Positions 1 through 9,159 of a stretch of DNA of 64,000 bases are shown here, in pieces; positions within the stretch are counted from its first letter, which is position 1, and every line of letters starts with the position of its first letter. The position numbers and the translations under genes are program-made. Below the pieces are notes generated by a model. That model was not told the origin of the DNA, searched no databases, and saw only the letters and a list, made by a program, of their open reading frames with translations. The DNA is from Parendozoicomonas callyspongiae (GTDB taxonomy: Bacteria > Pseudomonadota > Gammaproteobacteria > Pseudomonadales > Endozoicomonadaceae). Location: positions 186,001 to 250,000 of the forward strand of contig NZ_JAMFLX010000001.1 in assembly GCF_023502345.1 (NCBI RefSeq). Direction: 5' to 3'.

Positions 1-1480
1 CCCAGGGCTTGGCTTCAGCCTTGTCTCCCGTTCTCACACACTTGATCACAATAAACAGAAACAGCAGCTGGGTGACCCCGAACATGAAACCGCCAACACT
101 GGAAATCATATTGAAGTCAGCAAACTGCATGTTGTAATCGGGAATCCGCCTCGGCATACCAGCCAGCCCCACAAAATGCATGGGGAAGAAGGTCAGGTTC
201 ATACCGATAAATGACATCCAGAAGTGAACCTTGGATAACGCCGTGTCATACATATGGCCAGTCCACTTTGGCAGCCAGTAATAGACACCGGCGAAGATGG
301 CAAAAATAGCTCCCGGAACCAGAACGTAGTGGAAGTGAGCTACAACAAAGTAGGTGTCGTGGTACTGGAAATCAGCCGGAGCAATGGACAGCATCAACCC
401 AGAAAAACCACCAATGGTAAACAGAACCACAAAGGCCACAGCAAACAGCATTGGGGTTTCAAAGGTTAAAGAACCCTTGAACATTGTTGCCACCCAGTTA
501 AAGACTTTCACCCCCGTTGGCACAGCAATCAGCATGGTGGCATACATAAAGAAGACTTCACCCACCAGCGGAATTCCCACCGTAAACATATGGTGTGCCC
601 ATACGATAAACGACAGGAAAGCGATACTGGCTACCGCATAAACCATGGATGTGTAACCAAACAGTGGCTTGCGGGCAAAAGCCGGAATAATTGCCGACAC
701 AATACCGAAGGCCGGGAGGATCATGATGTAAACCTCCGGGTGCCCAAAGAACCAGAACACGTGCTGGAACAATACCGGGTCACCACCACCGCCTGCGTTA
801 AAGAAGCTGGTACCGAAGTGAATATCCATCAGCATCATGGTGACCGCACCCGCCAGCACCGGCATAACGGCAATTAGCAGATAAGCCGTGACCAGCCAGG
901 TCCAGACAAACAAAGGCATCTTCATCAGCGTCATACCCGGAGCCCGCAGATTCAGGATGGTCGCAATCACATTAATGGCACCCATGATGGATGAGATACC
1001 CATCATATGGACGGCAAAGATAAAGAACGTTGTTGAGGGCGGACCATAGTCTGTGGATAACGGTGCATAGAAAGTCCAGCCAAAGTTTGGACCGCCACCT
1101 TCCATAAACAGCGTGCTGACCAATAGAGCAAAGGCGAATGGCAGTATCCAGAAGCTCCAGTTGTTCATGCGGGGCAGAGCCATATCCGGCGCACCGATCA
1201 TCATCGGAATCATCCAGTTGGCAAGCCCTACAAATGCAGGCATCACTGCACCGAACACCATGATAAGACCATGCATGGTGGTCATCTGGTTAAAGAACTC
1301 AGGCTGCACGATTTGAAGCCCTGGCTGGAACAACTCCGCCCGGATAACCATGGCCATAGCGCCGCCCAGAAGAAACATGGCAAAGCTGAACCAGAGGTAA
1401 AGGGAGCCAATATCCTTGTGGTTGGTAGTCAGGACCCAGCGCATCAATCCTTTGGCTGGCCCGTGATGATGTTCACTCAT
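1..1480 (-). CDS. coxA: Cytochrome c oxidase subunit I (aa3 type), C-terminus outside the window
   Basis: Catalytic subunit of the proton-pumping haem-copper terminal oxidase in the inner membrane; it oxidises cytochrome c and reduces O2. Reading the minus strand from the ATG at 1480 gives about 493 codons with no stop before position 1, so roughly the last 40 residues of a ~530-residue family member are missing. The translation starts MSEHHHGPAKGLMRW. It contains the CuB-site motif HPEVYIMILPAFG, the haem-ligand segment TYFVVAHFHYVL, and repeated hydrophobic helices throughout. The ATG overlaps the coxB stop by one base (TAATG), so the two genes are translationally coupled. The family assignment is secure; the assembly and subunit III genes expected next lie outside the window. 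Confidence 0.96.
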   Translation of the reverse strand, partial: MSEHHHGPAKGLMRWVLTTNHKDIGSLYLWFSFAMFLLGGAMAMVIRAELFQPGLQIVQPEFFNQMTTMHGLIMVFGAVMPAFVGLANWMIPMMIGAPDMALPRMNNWSFWILPFAFALLVSTLFMEGGGPNFGWTFYAPLSTDYGPPSTTFFIFAVHMMGISSIMGAINVIATILNLRAPGMTLMKMPLFVWTWLVTAYLLIAVMPVLAGAVTMMLMDIHFGTSFFNAGGGGDPVLFQHVFWFFGHPEVYIMILPAFGIVSAIIPAFARKPLFGYTSMVYAVASIAFLSFIVWAHHMFTVGIPLVGEVFFMYATMLIAVPTGVKVFNWVATMFKGSLTFETPMLFAVAFVVLFTIGGFSGLMLSIAPADFQYHDTYFVVAHFHYVLVPGAIFAIFAGVYYWLPKWTGHMYDTALSKVHFWMSFIGMNLTFFPMHFVGLAGMPRRIPDYNMQFADFNMISSVGGFMFGVTQLLFLFIVIKCVRTGDKAEAKPW

Positions 1481-2646
1481 TACTTGCCTCCCTCGGACGA
1501 ATATTGTCCTGTGTACTTACCGTCCTTTTTGTAATCAAGAATATCCCTGGGGGTGACCACTTCCTTGGTGTTATTGCCCCAGGCATTTCGCTCGTAAGTG
1601 ATAACAGCCGCCATATCGACTTCACTCAGCTGATCTTTGAACGCCTGCATGGCCGTTCCCTTCACACCATAGAGCAGGACTTCGATGTGTCTGCCGATCT
1701 TGTCCCGGTCAACAGCAATGGCATTTCCCTTAAGCGGCGGGAACATTGGCGGAATACCCTGTCCATTAGCCTGGTGACAGGCCACACAAACCTTGGTGTA
1801 AACCTCTTCACCGCGGGTCATCAGCTCATCCATGGTCCAGTCTTTCTGGGTCAATTCCTTGATCTTCTCAGCTTCAGCCCGCTTGCCTTCCAGCCATTCC
1901 TGATACTCATCCATAGGACGGGCATCAACAACGATGGGCATAAAGCCATGATCCTTGCCGCAAAGTTCGGCACACTGACCACGGTAGATCCCCGGCGTGT
2001 TAATTTTGGTCCAGGACTCGTTGATAAAGCCCGGAATCGCATCCTTTTTCACAGCCAGTTCAGGAACCCACCAGGAGTGGATAACATCTGCCCCCGTCAC
2101 CAGGAAACGAATTTTCTTGCCAATGGGAACAACCAGCGGCTCATCCACTTCCAAAAGATAGTTTTCATTCTTTGGACGGGAGTTATTTATCTCATCACGG
2201 GAAGTGGATAGATTGCTGAAGAAGCTGACGTCCTCTCCTAGATATTCGTACTGCCACTTCCACTGGTAACCGGTCACTTTGATATCGATATCGGCATCAT
2301 CCGCGTCGTACACCTCAATCAGTGTTTTAGTCGCGGGAATAGCCATCACCACAAGAATCGCAAAAGGAATACTGGTCCAGAGAATCTCAACCAGTGTGCT
2401 TTCATGAAATTCGGATGCCTTGGCACCTCTCGATTTTCGGTGAAATATCACCGACCAGAACATAACGGCAAAAACCAGAACACCGATAGCCACAGTGATC
2501 CAGAAGATCGTCATGTGAAGGCCATAAATCGAATGACTGAGATCTGTGACCCCTTCCGGCATATTGACTGCCCACTTGGCCCATAAAGCCGGAGACACCA
2601 GCAAACCGACCAGAAGCATGACAAGTCTTCTTGCTTGCAGCCTCAT
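1480..2646 (-). CDS. coxB: Cytochrome c oxidase subunit II with fused C-terminal cytochrome c domain
   Basis: Electron-entry subunit of the aa3 oxidase. I chose the ATG at 2646 because it gives a normal signal peptide (MRLQARRLVMLLVGLLVSPALWA); the frame remains open upstream to 2706, which would add 20 charged residues before it. From this start the protein has 388 residues. Two membrane helices follow the signal (about 40-70 and 90-110). The periplasmic CuA cupredoxin has H190 and the C225-x3-C229-x3-H233-x2-M236 ligand set (QCAELCGKDHGFM). A C-terminal cytochrome c domain carries CVACH at 287-291. Such a fusion is known in several proteobacterial oxidases. First gene of the cox operon, coupled to coxA by a TAATG overlap. 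Confidence 0.95.
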   Translation of the reverse strand: MRLQARRLVMLLVGLLVSPALWAKWAVNMPEGVTDLSHSIYGLHMTIFWITVAIGVLVFAVMFWSVIFHRKSRGAKASEFHESTLVEILWTSIPFAILVVMAIPATKTLIEVYDADDADIDIKVTGYQWKWQYEYLGEDVSFFSNLSTSRDEINNSRPKNENYLLEVDEPLVVPIGKKIRFLVTGADVIHSWWVPELAVKKDAIPGFINESWTKINTPGIYRGQCAELCGKDHGFMPIVVDARPMDEYQEWLEGKRAEAEKIKELTQKDWTMDELMTRGEEVYTKVCVACHQANGQGIPPMFPPLKGNAIAVDRDKIGRHIEVLLYGVKGTAMQAFKDQLSEVDMAAVITYERNAWGNNTKEVVTPRDILDYKKDGKYTGQYSSEGGK

Positions 2647-3161
2647 TCCCTTCCACCCTCTGACTTTTGTAGCTCTGTCGCGTCCTGACCGGGGGCTTCT
2701 AACCAATCCGACTACGCAGTAAGGACAAAGCTTGTTTTTGTTCTTGCCCGGTATTCGCCCGTTAGCTCTTACCTTAAGAGACGGACAAACCCGGAATGTT
2801 TAGTTGGATCAGACAGAAAAGTGCTTTCACGCCAGTGCGCGAGAGGAAGAACCAGTGAGATGGTTATCAGGAGAGCAGGTTTGTCGAAGGCCAAAACATC
2901 AAACAGACATCTTTCACAACCCAGAAACCCTGCGGGCGGCGAAAACAATTTATACAGCCCAGTTCGCTCAGACCTTGAATCCGGAAAAGTCCAAATTCAG
3001 AAGAGCGACGACACCACCTGCACCAAGACCCCACAAGTATTCCCTGCTGCTCAAGTCTGGATACAACAAAATGTCACTGAGTATAGAACTGCACTTTCAT
3101 TAAACAACATGAGTCGACAAAAGCAAAGGGGTAGGTTCGGTTTAAGACTACAAAAACAGTT
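2647..3161. other. Gene-free stretch upstream of the cox operon
   Basis: This 515-bp stretch separates coxB from the acetyltransferase remnant. Both strands have open frames up to about 110 codons, but they overlap each other, lack ribosome-binding sites and resemble no family I know. The cox promoter must lie in the part next to 2646, but I see no convincing -35/-10 pair. No tRNA, repeat or strong hairpin was seen. Confidence 0.5.
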
Positions 3162-3563
3162 TTAAAACAGCTTTTCCATCACGAAGTTTGTTAGATGCTG
3201 GCCGCGAATATTGACCTGCTGTTGTTTAATTACAGCGAAACCAAAATGTTCAAAAAATGGTTTCGCAGTAATACTGACATGTGAATACATCCGTTTAATT
3301 CCTTTCTTTTTTGCCTCCTGATGAATCTTATTCATAAGAGCCTTACCAATACCTTCTCCCTGATGCTTCCAGTGGCAGAAAAAGTGATCAATATAGCCGC
3401 TGTTCTGAATATCCGCATACCCAACAATTTCACCATCAATTTGAGCAACAAACGGCTTAGTTGAAAGATAGCCCTTTAACCATTCCTCAAGATCGAAATG
3501 ATCCGAAGCCCATGCTTTAACCTGAGCTTCGGAGTTGTCCCTGGTATTTATATTGCGAAGTCG
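3162..3563 (-). pseudogene. GNAT-family N-acetyltransferase, 5'-truncated remnant
   Basis: The minus strand keeps an uninterrupted frame of about 133 codons ending in TAA at 3162-3164. It reads NTRDNSEAQVKAWASDH, then the acetyl-CoA binding motif A HQGEGIGKALM and a C-terminal FFEHFGFAVI, all typical of small GNAT acetyltransferases. There is no start codon: the frame begins directly after an in-frame TAA at 3564-3566, whereas relatives have about 25-30 more residues containing the first strand and helix. No internal stop is present, so the loss is recent or the fragment is still expressed from an unseen start. I read it as a deletion derivative joined to the NTF2-like fragment just upstream. 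Confidence 0.7.
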
Positions 3564-3613
3564 TTACTTTCCATGGCTTTCCAGAAGTCCAGAACAACAT
3601 CTTTTTCATTCAC
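3548..3613 (-). pseudogene. N-terminal fragment of an NTF2/SnoaL-like protein
   Basis: A GTG at 3613 opens a 21-codon frame, VNEKDVVLDFWKAMESNDFAI, that resembles the first helix of SnoaL/NTF2-like proteins (compare the usual pattern ..VxxFWxAMxxNDF..). It stops at 3548-3550, where the acetyltransferase frame takes over in a different phase. Too short to be functional. It suggests two neighbouring genes fused by a deletion; the assignment rests on one short helix and is tentative. Confidence 0.4.
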
Positions 3614-3746
3614 CGAATTATTATCCGTTCGCAGGTATGGGGCACGTCGGAGATTATCCCCCAGGAACCTTTAACTAACATTCACAAGAAACAATGAACT
3701 TCTTTTACGGATAATGGTCATACATGCTGTTTTCAGGGAGTAATTC

Positions 3747-5195
3747 ATGTCTGTATTTCACATCAAAAGAGGAACAGCCAGCCTCTCCCTTTCTCTGCTC
3801 TTGTGGAGTACTTTCGCGCTGGCATCCGAATGTCACCCTGTCCGTGTTGAGTCTCCAGATCACTCCAAGGCCCTCGAGTTTATTGTTGAGCAGGCTCGGA
3901 GAAACCATTCCAAAATCAGCCTGAAGGGCGCCGGTTACAGTCAGGGTAATCAAACTTGTGCCAATGACGTTATCCAGATCAGCATGAATGAAATGATCCA
4001 GCTTATGACGCTGGATATTGAGAAGAATCTGGTCACCGTCCAGGCAGGTATGTCCTGGAAAAGGCTGCAGGAGCAGCTAGAACCTTTCGGGTTGGCAGTT
4101 TCTGCCATGCAGTCATACAACGATTTTTCCATCGGTGGAGCACTGGGAGTCAATGCCCATGGCCAGGATATTCACTGGAACCCAGTTTCTGAATCTGTGG
4201 AATCAGTTAAGGTTCTTCTGACAGATGGCCAGTACCTCACCGCAAGCCGGACTGAGAACCCTGAGCTTTTCAGCGCCGTGCTCGGTTCTTATGGCATGGT
4301 GGGCATAATTACCGAAGTGACCCTCAAGGTTGTTCCGAACCATATGCTGATCAAACTTAAGCAGCTGGTACCAACCAAAAGCTATGACCAATATTTCAAA
4401 GAGACACTAAAACCGGATAGCAGCCTTTCTCTCCATTCCGCCCGATTGTCCATAAACCCGCTTTACCGATTCCACAATATGGTTGTTGTGAACTATTTCG
4501 ACACTGGCGAGCTGGCACCAACTGAAGAGCTGCTTGATAAACCCAAACACCCGGATGCCAGCCTGCTGAACTATCTCAAATACAGCTGGTTTGCCCGCGT
4601 CTTCCGCACAACATACGAGTATTACTTTTTAGAAAAAGAATCGAGAATGTCCCGCAACCAGGCCATGGGGGAATCAGTCACTACGCTGGCCAACACAGTC
4701 TCCGGAACAAAGGATATTCTTCAGGAGTACTTTGTCCCACCGGAGCAGCTACAGACGTTTATTAACTCCCTGCGTAAATGGACGGGCCGACATAACGACA
4801 CCTTCAAACTCTTGAATGCCACTGTTCGCTGGGTAAATGCTGATAAAACGACCATACTTCCATTCGCGCCGGATGATCGCTTTGCGGTTGTGCTGTTTAT
4901 GAATCTTTCAGATACAGAAGAAGCCGACAAAGCGATGGCAATCGCAACCCGCGAGCTTATCAATGAAACCCTGAAACTTGGCGGGCGTTATTATCTTCCT
5001 TATGCCCTGTATGCCACCAGACAACAGCTCTACCAGGCTTACCCTGAATTTCAGAAGTTGATTGAAATGAAGAACAAGTATGACCCGGAAGGGTTGCTGA
5101 CCAATGAGCTGTTTGAAACTTACGCTGAATCCCTCCCAAAGCAAAACAAGATCGCCGGTCAACGGCCTTATACAACGGGAGCAGGGGTGGATTAA
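3747..5195 (+). CDS. Exported FAD-linked oxidoreductase (PCMH-type FAD domain)
   Basis: 482 residues. A signal peptide (about 1-27, ending TFALASE) points to the periplasm or outside. The next ~200 residues form a vanillyl-alcohol-oxidase/PCMH FAD-binding domain: KGAGYSQGNQT, VTVQAGMSWKRLQEQL, and the FAD-phosphate region SIGGALGVNAHGQD. The C-terminal half looks like the substrate domain of sugar-lactone oxidases (D-arabinono- or L-gulonolactone oxidase type), ending KYDPEGLLTNELFE. The substrate cannot be deduced. GGGAG lies about 7 bases before the ATG. It stands alone, convergent with the Fic-like gene only 7 bp downstream, with no clear terminator between them. Confidence 0.85.
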   Translation: MSVFHIKRGTASLSLSLLLWSTFALASECHPVRVESPDHSKALEFIVEQARRNHSKISLKGAGYSQGNQTCANDVIQISMNEMIQLMTLDIEKNLVTVQAGMSWKRLQEQLEPFGLAVSAMQSYNDFSIGGALGVNAHGQDIHWNPVSESVESVKVLLTDGQYLTASRTENPELFSAVLGSYGMVGIITEVTLKVVPNHMLIKLKQLVPTKSYDQYFKETLKPDSSLSLHSARLSINPLYRFHNMVVVNYFDTGELAPTEELLDKPKHPDASLLNYLKYSWFARVFRTTYEYYFLEKESRMSRNQAMGESVTTLANTVSGTKDILQEYFVPPEQLQTFINSLRKWTGRHNDTFKLLNATVRWVNADKTTILPFAPDDRFAVVLFMNLSDTEEADKAMAIATRELINETLKLGGRYYLPYALYATRQQLYQAYPEFQKLIEMKNKYDPEGLLTNELFETYAESLPKQNKIAGQRPYTTGAGVD

Positions 5196-5202
5196 TGCTG
5201 AT

Positions 5203-6621
5203 TCAGGCGAAAGAGCAATAACTTAAAAATTTCCGACAGCCCTCTTGTTGTTCTCGCACAATTTCTTCTATTGAGTAGCCATCAAGAATATTGGGATCCT
5301 TCCAAATAACGGGCTTCAGGCCTGCGTGAATTCTTAATGCATTGGCGAGTATAAAACCAAAAAGCCTACAATTCCCATCATGATAGGGGTGTATTCTTTC
5401 CAGATGCGCTATACAGTGCGCAATTGCACGTTCTTTGATTTCTTCAGGTTCGTATTTATTTTCTACAACCTCATAACAATTATTTAGCAGATCATCAATC
5501 ATTAATTTAATACCGTAATCACAAACAACCTCTGAATATTCTATTTCAATCTCACCATCCCGGTGACTCATACATGGTTTATGTGTAAAAACATATTGGT
5601 ATTTTTTATGCTTGTATTTGTGCTTATTTCCGTCTTCACCAATTTTTACTGATTCAAAAATAAGTTCCTGCAAACCATCAGTGCTTAAGTTTTTATTAAC
5701 ATGTTTGCAGTATAAACTATAAGGTTTTTCATATTTCTTTTCCCTCATCCTTGGTTCTATCTCTTCGAATCTTAGTTGGGAATATGGAACATAAAAAACA
5801 CCTTTAACGACTTCATCATGTATAACAGTTAAAACGCTACTATTTATTCTGCCCTTGTTTTCAACGATGCGTAATGCCATAGCCATCCCTCGATAACAAC
5901 CTGAAAGATACCCTGGTTCATTTTCATACCCATATTTTCCTCTTTTTTCATGATCATCCCCATCAATAAATAGCCTCCATATTTGAGTCATATCAAACCC
6001 ATCAAAAGCCTTATTACTGTTCGCTAGTTGAACTAATTCCATCTCAGCAACTTTAATAGTCCCTAAGTTCAAAAACATTATATTAATCATTTCTGAAAAT
6101 TTTGAGATAAGCTTCATTTTAGCTTTCAAACTATCTACAGGCCTTTTTGAGAAAGAAATATTGCTACAACTTTTAGTATGCCAGCATGGAAAATTGCCAG
6201 AAACAGGTCCAATGTTTGAAATACCATCAATATGTTTTTGAATATTGCTAAGTTCACGAGACACAATTTCTTCCAACTTTTTTTGGAATTTCTGGCAGCT
6301 ATTTACAATTATTTCTACAGGATATTGATTAAACAAAGATGTATCGAGTTTATGAAGCCTATCATCAACAACCACCTCAAAAAATTGCTCACAGAATTTT
6401 TCAATAGAAGTTTTATCAACTTCCGGCTCTGAGATTTTTTTTCTTTCAACGGTATGAGTTCCCGAGTCACAGCAAGGTTGATCTTTTATTTTTTTCTCCT
6501 GAACTGATGGGCTGGTTTCCCTGCCTGAGAAACATGTTTTTTTTGTTACGCTATCCTCTGACACCTCTTCTGAAATTGATACCGACCTTTGGGATCCTGT
6601 TCTTTTTCTATTAATATCCAT
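5203..6621 (-). CDS. Fic/DOC-like protein with a variant active-site motif
   Basis: 472 residues. Near the C-terminus (H411 onward) it has HPYHDGNCRLFGFILANALR, clearly the Fic signature HPFx(D/E)GN(G/K)R, but with Cys where Gly or Lys is usual. Fic enzymes transfer AMP or other phosphate-containing groups from nucleotides onto target proteins, with the motif His as base. The first ~110 residues are Ser/Lys-rich and look disordered; the rest is alpha-helical without membrane segments or signal peptide. AAGGA precedes the ATG at 6621. The gene is visibly more AT-rich than its neighbours, suggesting horizontal acquisition. I see no antitoxin gene beside it, so an effector-like role is more likely than a toxin-antitoxin pair, but this is inference. 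Confidence 0.7.
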   Translation of the reverse strand: MDINRKRTGSQRSVSISEEVSEDSVTKKTCFSGRETSPSVQEKKIKDQPCCDSGTHTVERKKISEPEVDKTSIEKFCEQFFEVVVDDRLHKLDTSLFNQYPVEIIVNSCQKFQKKLEEIVSRELSNIQKHIDGISNIGPVSGNFPCWHTKSCSNISFSKRPVDSLKAKMKLISKFSEMINIMFLNLGTIKVAEMELVQLANSNKAFDGFDMTQIWRLFIDGDDHEKRGKYGYENEPGYLSGCYRGMAMALRIVENKGRINSSVLTVIHDEVVKGVFYVPYSQLRFEEIEPRMREKKYEKPYSLYCKHVNKNLSTDGLQELIFESVKIGEDGNKHKYKHKKYQYVFTHKPCMSHRDGEIEIEYSEVVCDYGIKLMIDDLLNNCYEVVENKYEPEEIKERAIAHCIAHLERIHPYHDGNCRLFGFILANALRIHAGLKPVIWKDPNILDGYSIEEIVREQQEGCRKFLSYCSFA

Positions 6622-6657
6622 AAAATCCTTTTTATTAACTCCATATCCTGCGAACTC

Positions 6658-6903
6658 TTAGTTCAGGATCTTTATCGGTTGAATATCTTCACTATCAAGA
6701 TTAGCCTGATATTCCCCCTGATTCACACGCGTTTTTAACTCTTCCAGATTATCCTGTCCCACTTCCTGGTTTCTTTGGATATCGGTAAAACCACACTCAA
6801 CGCACTCTCTAATGGTTTCCCCGTCTTCCTCAAACATAACCAGACGATCAACCGCCGCACATTTGGGGCAGACAGCTCCGGCAATAAAGCGCTTTTTCAT
6901 CAT
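6658..6903 (-). CDS. yheV: YheV-family putative zinc-ribbon protein
   Basis: 81 residues with two CxxC knuckles, CPKC (residues 13-16) and CVEC (35-38), as expected for a small zinc ribbon; function unknown. The family is often encoded directly downstream of prlC, exactly as here. Two consecutive ATGs (6903, 6900) follow a weak AGGAT; the downstream one may be used. The C-terminal half is acidic and probably flexible. Confidence 0.85.
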   Translation of the reverse strand: MMKKRFIAGAVCPKCAAVDRLVMFEEDGETIRECVECGFTDIQRNQEVGQDNLEELKTRVNQGEYQANLDSEDIQPIKILN

Positions 6904-6985
6904 TATCCTTCTAACTGGTATAAAGCAGCCATGAGCGGGTAATGCCCACCCCGAAATATGAAAATGTGATGGGCATTTCCATGGT

Positions 6986-7012
6986 AAAAGGGGAGCAGCC
7001 AGCTCCCTTTTC
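6986..7012 (-). terminator. Hairpin between prlC and yheV
   Basis: Nearly perfect inverted repeat AAAAGGGGAGC / GCTCCCTTTTC with a 5-base loop and one bulged G, 11 bp downstream of the prlC stop. On the minus strand the stem ends in a run of T's, so it can act as a terminator or attenuator between prlC and yheV. Confidence 0.6.
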
Positions 7013-7022
7013 GGTACAACCT

Positions 7023-9056
7023 TTAGCCTGTAATCCCCTTATGGCGCAGCAGTGCATCAATTGTCGGCTTGCGGCCACGGAAAGCTACAAACATATCTTC
7101 CGGTTCACGGGAACCGCCGCGCTCCAAAATCTCGTGAAGGAACAGCTCACCAGTTTCCCTGTTAAAAATCCCATCCTCTTCAAACTTGGAGAACGCATCT
7201 GCGGACAGAACCTCTGCCCAGAGATAGCTGTAATAACCTGCTGCATAGCCTCCGGCAAAGATATGGGAGAAGCCATGCTGGAAGCGGTTAAATGCGGGAG
7301 GCACAACCACCGCTACCTGCTTACGCACTTTATCCAGAACTTTCTGGATATCCGTATCATCGCTCCAGCCATAGTGCAGTTTGAAATCAAACAGGGCGAA
7401 CTCCAGCTGGCGCACAACCATCATGGCTGACTGGAAGTTCTTGGCGGCCAGCATTTTTTCCAGCATATCATCTGGCAGTGGCTCACCGGTTTCATGGTGA
7501 CCGGAGATAATCGCCAGGGCTTCTTTCTCCCAGCACCAGTTTTCCAGGAACTGACTTGGCAGCTCTACAGCATCCCAAGGTACACCACTGATGCCGGAAA
7601 CACCGGCGTAATCAATGCTGGTCAGCATATGGTGCAGGCCATGACCAAACTCGTGGAACAGCGTCACAACCTCATCGTGGGTAAGCAGCGCAGGCTTATC
7701 ACCAACCGGTGGAGTGAAGTTGCAGGTCAGGAATGCAACCGGTGTCTGAACACCTTTATCCAGCTTACGGCGGCTATGGCAATCTGCCATCCAGGCTCCA
7801 CCACGCTTATTCTCGCGAGCATAAAGATCCAGATAGAAGCGGCCAATTACCTCACCGTCACGCTCAATATCATAGAACTGAACATCCTGGTGCCAGGTAT
7901 CAATGCCATCGCAGGGCTTGAAGGTGACGCCATACAAGCGGCTGACTACTTCAAACATGCCATTGATCACCTTGTTCGCGGGGAACCATGGACGCAGCTC
8001 TTCCTGGCTGATGGAATAGCGCTTCTGACGCAGTTTCTCTGCGTAATAGCTGAGATCCCAGGCCTGCAGATCCTCTGCTCCACATTCATCTTTGGCAAAG
8101 GCTTTCAACTCGGCCAGCTCGCGCTCAGCCTGCAGTTTACTGCGCGCAGCAAGATCTTCCAGGAAGCTGATCACCTGCTTGGGATCAGACGCCATCTTGG
8201 TCGCCAGTGAATAGTCGGCGTAAGTATCGAAGTCGAGGAGTCGTGCCTGCTCATAACGCGCAGCCATGATCTCCTTCATCGCTTCACTGTTATCAAACTC
8301 ACCGGCATTTGGGCCCTGGTCGGAGGCTCGAGTGACGTAAGCGGTATACATCTCCTTGCGCAGCTCACGGTTATCGCAGTAACTCATTACCGGGAAATAG
8401 CAGGGGAAGTCCAGATTCAGCATCCAGCCTTCATCATGGCCTTTGCTCTGTGCCAGCTGACGGGCTCCGGCAAGTGCCATTTCAGGCAGACCGGACAACT
8501 CCTTCTCATCAGTCACCAGCTTGGTCCACGCCATGGTGGCATCAAGCACACGATCAGAGAAACCGCTGGTCAATTCAGACTGACGCATACTCAGTTCAAC
8601 GAAGCGCTTTTGCTTATCTTCCGGCAGATCCACACCAGCAAGATGGAAATCACGCAGAGCGTTGCTGATGACCTTGCGCTGAGCTTCATCCAGCTTATCA
8701 AAATCACCGCTTTCTGAAATCTGCTTATAGGCATTAAACAGATCACGGTTTTGACCAACCCAGGACGAGAACTCAGACAACTTGGGCAGACAGGCGTTAT
8801 AAGCGTCGCGCAGTTCGTCGCTGTTAACCACTGCGTTCATATGGGATACAGGTGACCATGCCCGGCCGAGCCAGTCATCCAGATCATCCATGGGTGCCAG
8901 CAGGTTCTCCCATGTATAGCTCGTCTCTCCCTGAACCAGTTTTTCAATCCCTTCCCGGGATTCTTTTAATAGCGCATCTATAGCAGGTTCAACATGCTCG
9001 GCTTTGATTGCCGAAAATGTTGGCAACTGATCCTGGTTCAGCAGAGGGTTGTTCAT
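7023..9056 (-). CDS. prlC: Oligopeptidase A (M3 zinc metallopeptidase)
   Basis: Cytoplasmic thimet-type oligopeptidase that degrades short peptides, including cleaved signal peptides. I took the ATG at 9056 (MNNPLLNQDQLPTF), preceded by AAGGA at good spacing; it gives 677 residues, matching the ~680 of E. coli OpdA. The frame is open 18 codons further upstream, without support. The zinc motif HEFGH is at residues 468-472 in LFHEFGHGLHHML, and the C-terminal region HIFAGGYAAGYYSYLW is characteristic of the M3 family. Followed by yheV on the same strand. Nothing unusual. Confidence 0.96.
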   Translation of the reverse strand: MNNPLLNQDQLPTFSAIKAEHVEPAIDALLKESREGIEKLVQGETSYTWENLLAPMDDLDDWLGRAWSPVSHMNAVVNSDELRDAYNACLPKLSEFSSWVGQNRDLFNAYKQISESGDFDKLDEAQRKVISNALRDFHLAGVDLPEDKQKRFVELSMRQSELTSGFSDRVLDATMAWTKLVTDEKELSGLPEMALAGARQLAQSKGHDEGWMLNLDFPCYFPVMSYCDNRELRKEMYTAYVTRASDQGPNAGEFDNSEAMKEIMAARYEQARLLDFDTYADYSLATKMASDPKQVISFLEDLAARSKLQAERELAELKAFAKDECGAEDLQAWDLSYYAEKLRQKRYSISQEELRPWFPANKVINGMFEVVSRLYGVTFKPCDGIDTWHQDVQFYDIERDGEVIGRFYLDLYARENKRGGAWMADCHSRRKLDKGVQTPVAFLTCNFTPPVGDKPALLTHDEVVTLFHEFGHGLHHMLTSIDYAGVSGISGVPWDAVELPSQFLENWCWEKEALAIISGHHETGEPLPDDMLEKMLAAKNFQSAMMVVRQLEFALFDFKLHYGWSDDTDIQKVLDKVRKQVAVVVPPAFNRFQHGFSHIFAGGYAAGYYSYLWAEVLSADAFSKFEEDGIFNRETGELFLHEILERGGSREPEDMFVAFRGRKPTIDALLRHKGITG

Positions 9057-9159
9057 TGTGGCATTCCTTTTGTTCTGTCGCTCTATTATCGACTTCAATG
9101 GTGACAACAACAGAGCATTTCAAGCCAATAGTCAAATGGTTCAACTTTGCACGGCAACT

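Noticed and set aside
1504-2211. Long plus-strand frame opposite coxB
   Set aside because: Shadow of coxB, whose CuA and haem motifs identify the real strand.
2804-3165. Overlapping plus-strand open frames of 99 and 114 codons upstream of cox
   Set aside because: They overlap each other and the acetyltransferase remnant, have no ribosome-binding site and no recognisable family; base composition is non-coding-like.
5203-6903. Fic-like gene and YheV as a toxin-antitoxin pair
   Set aside because: YheV is a conserved zinc ribbon tied to prlC in other genomes and does not resemble a Fic antitoxin; the Fic-like protein is far longer than typical Fic toxins.
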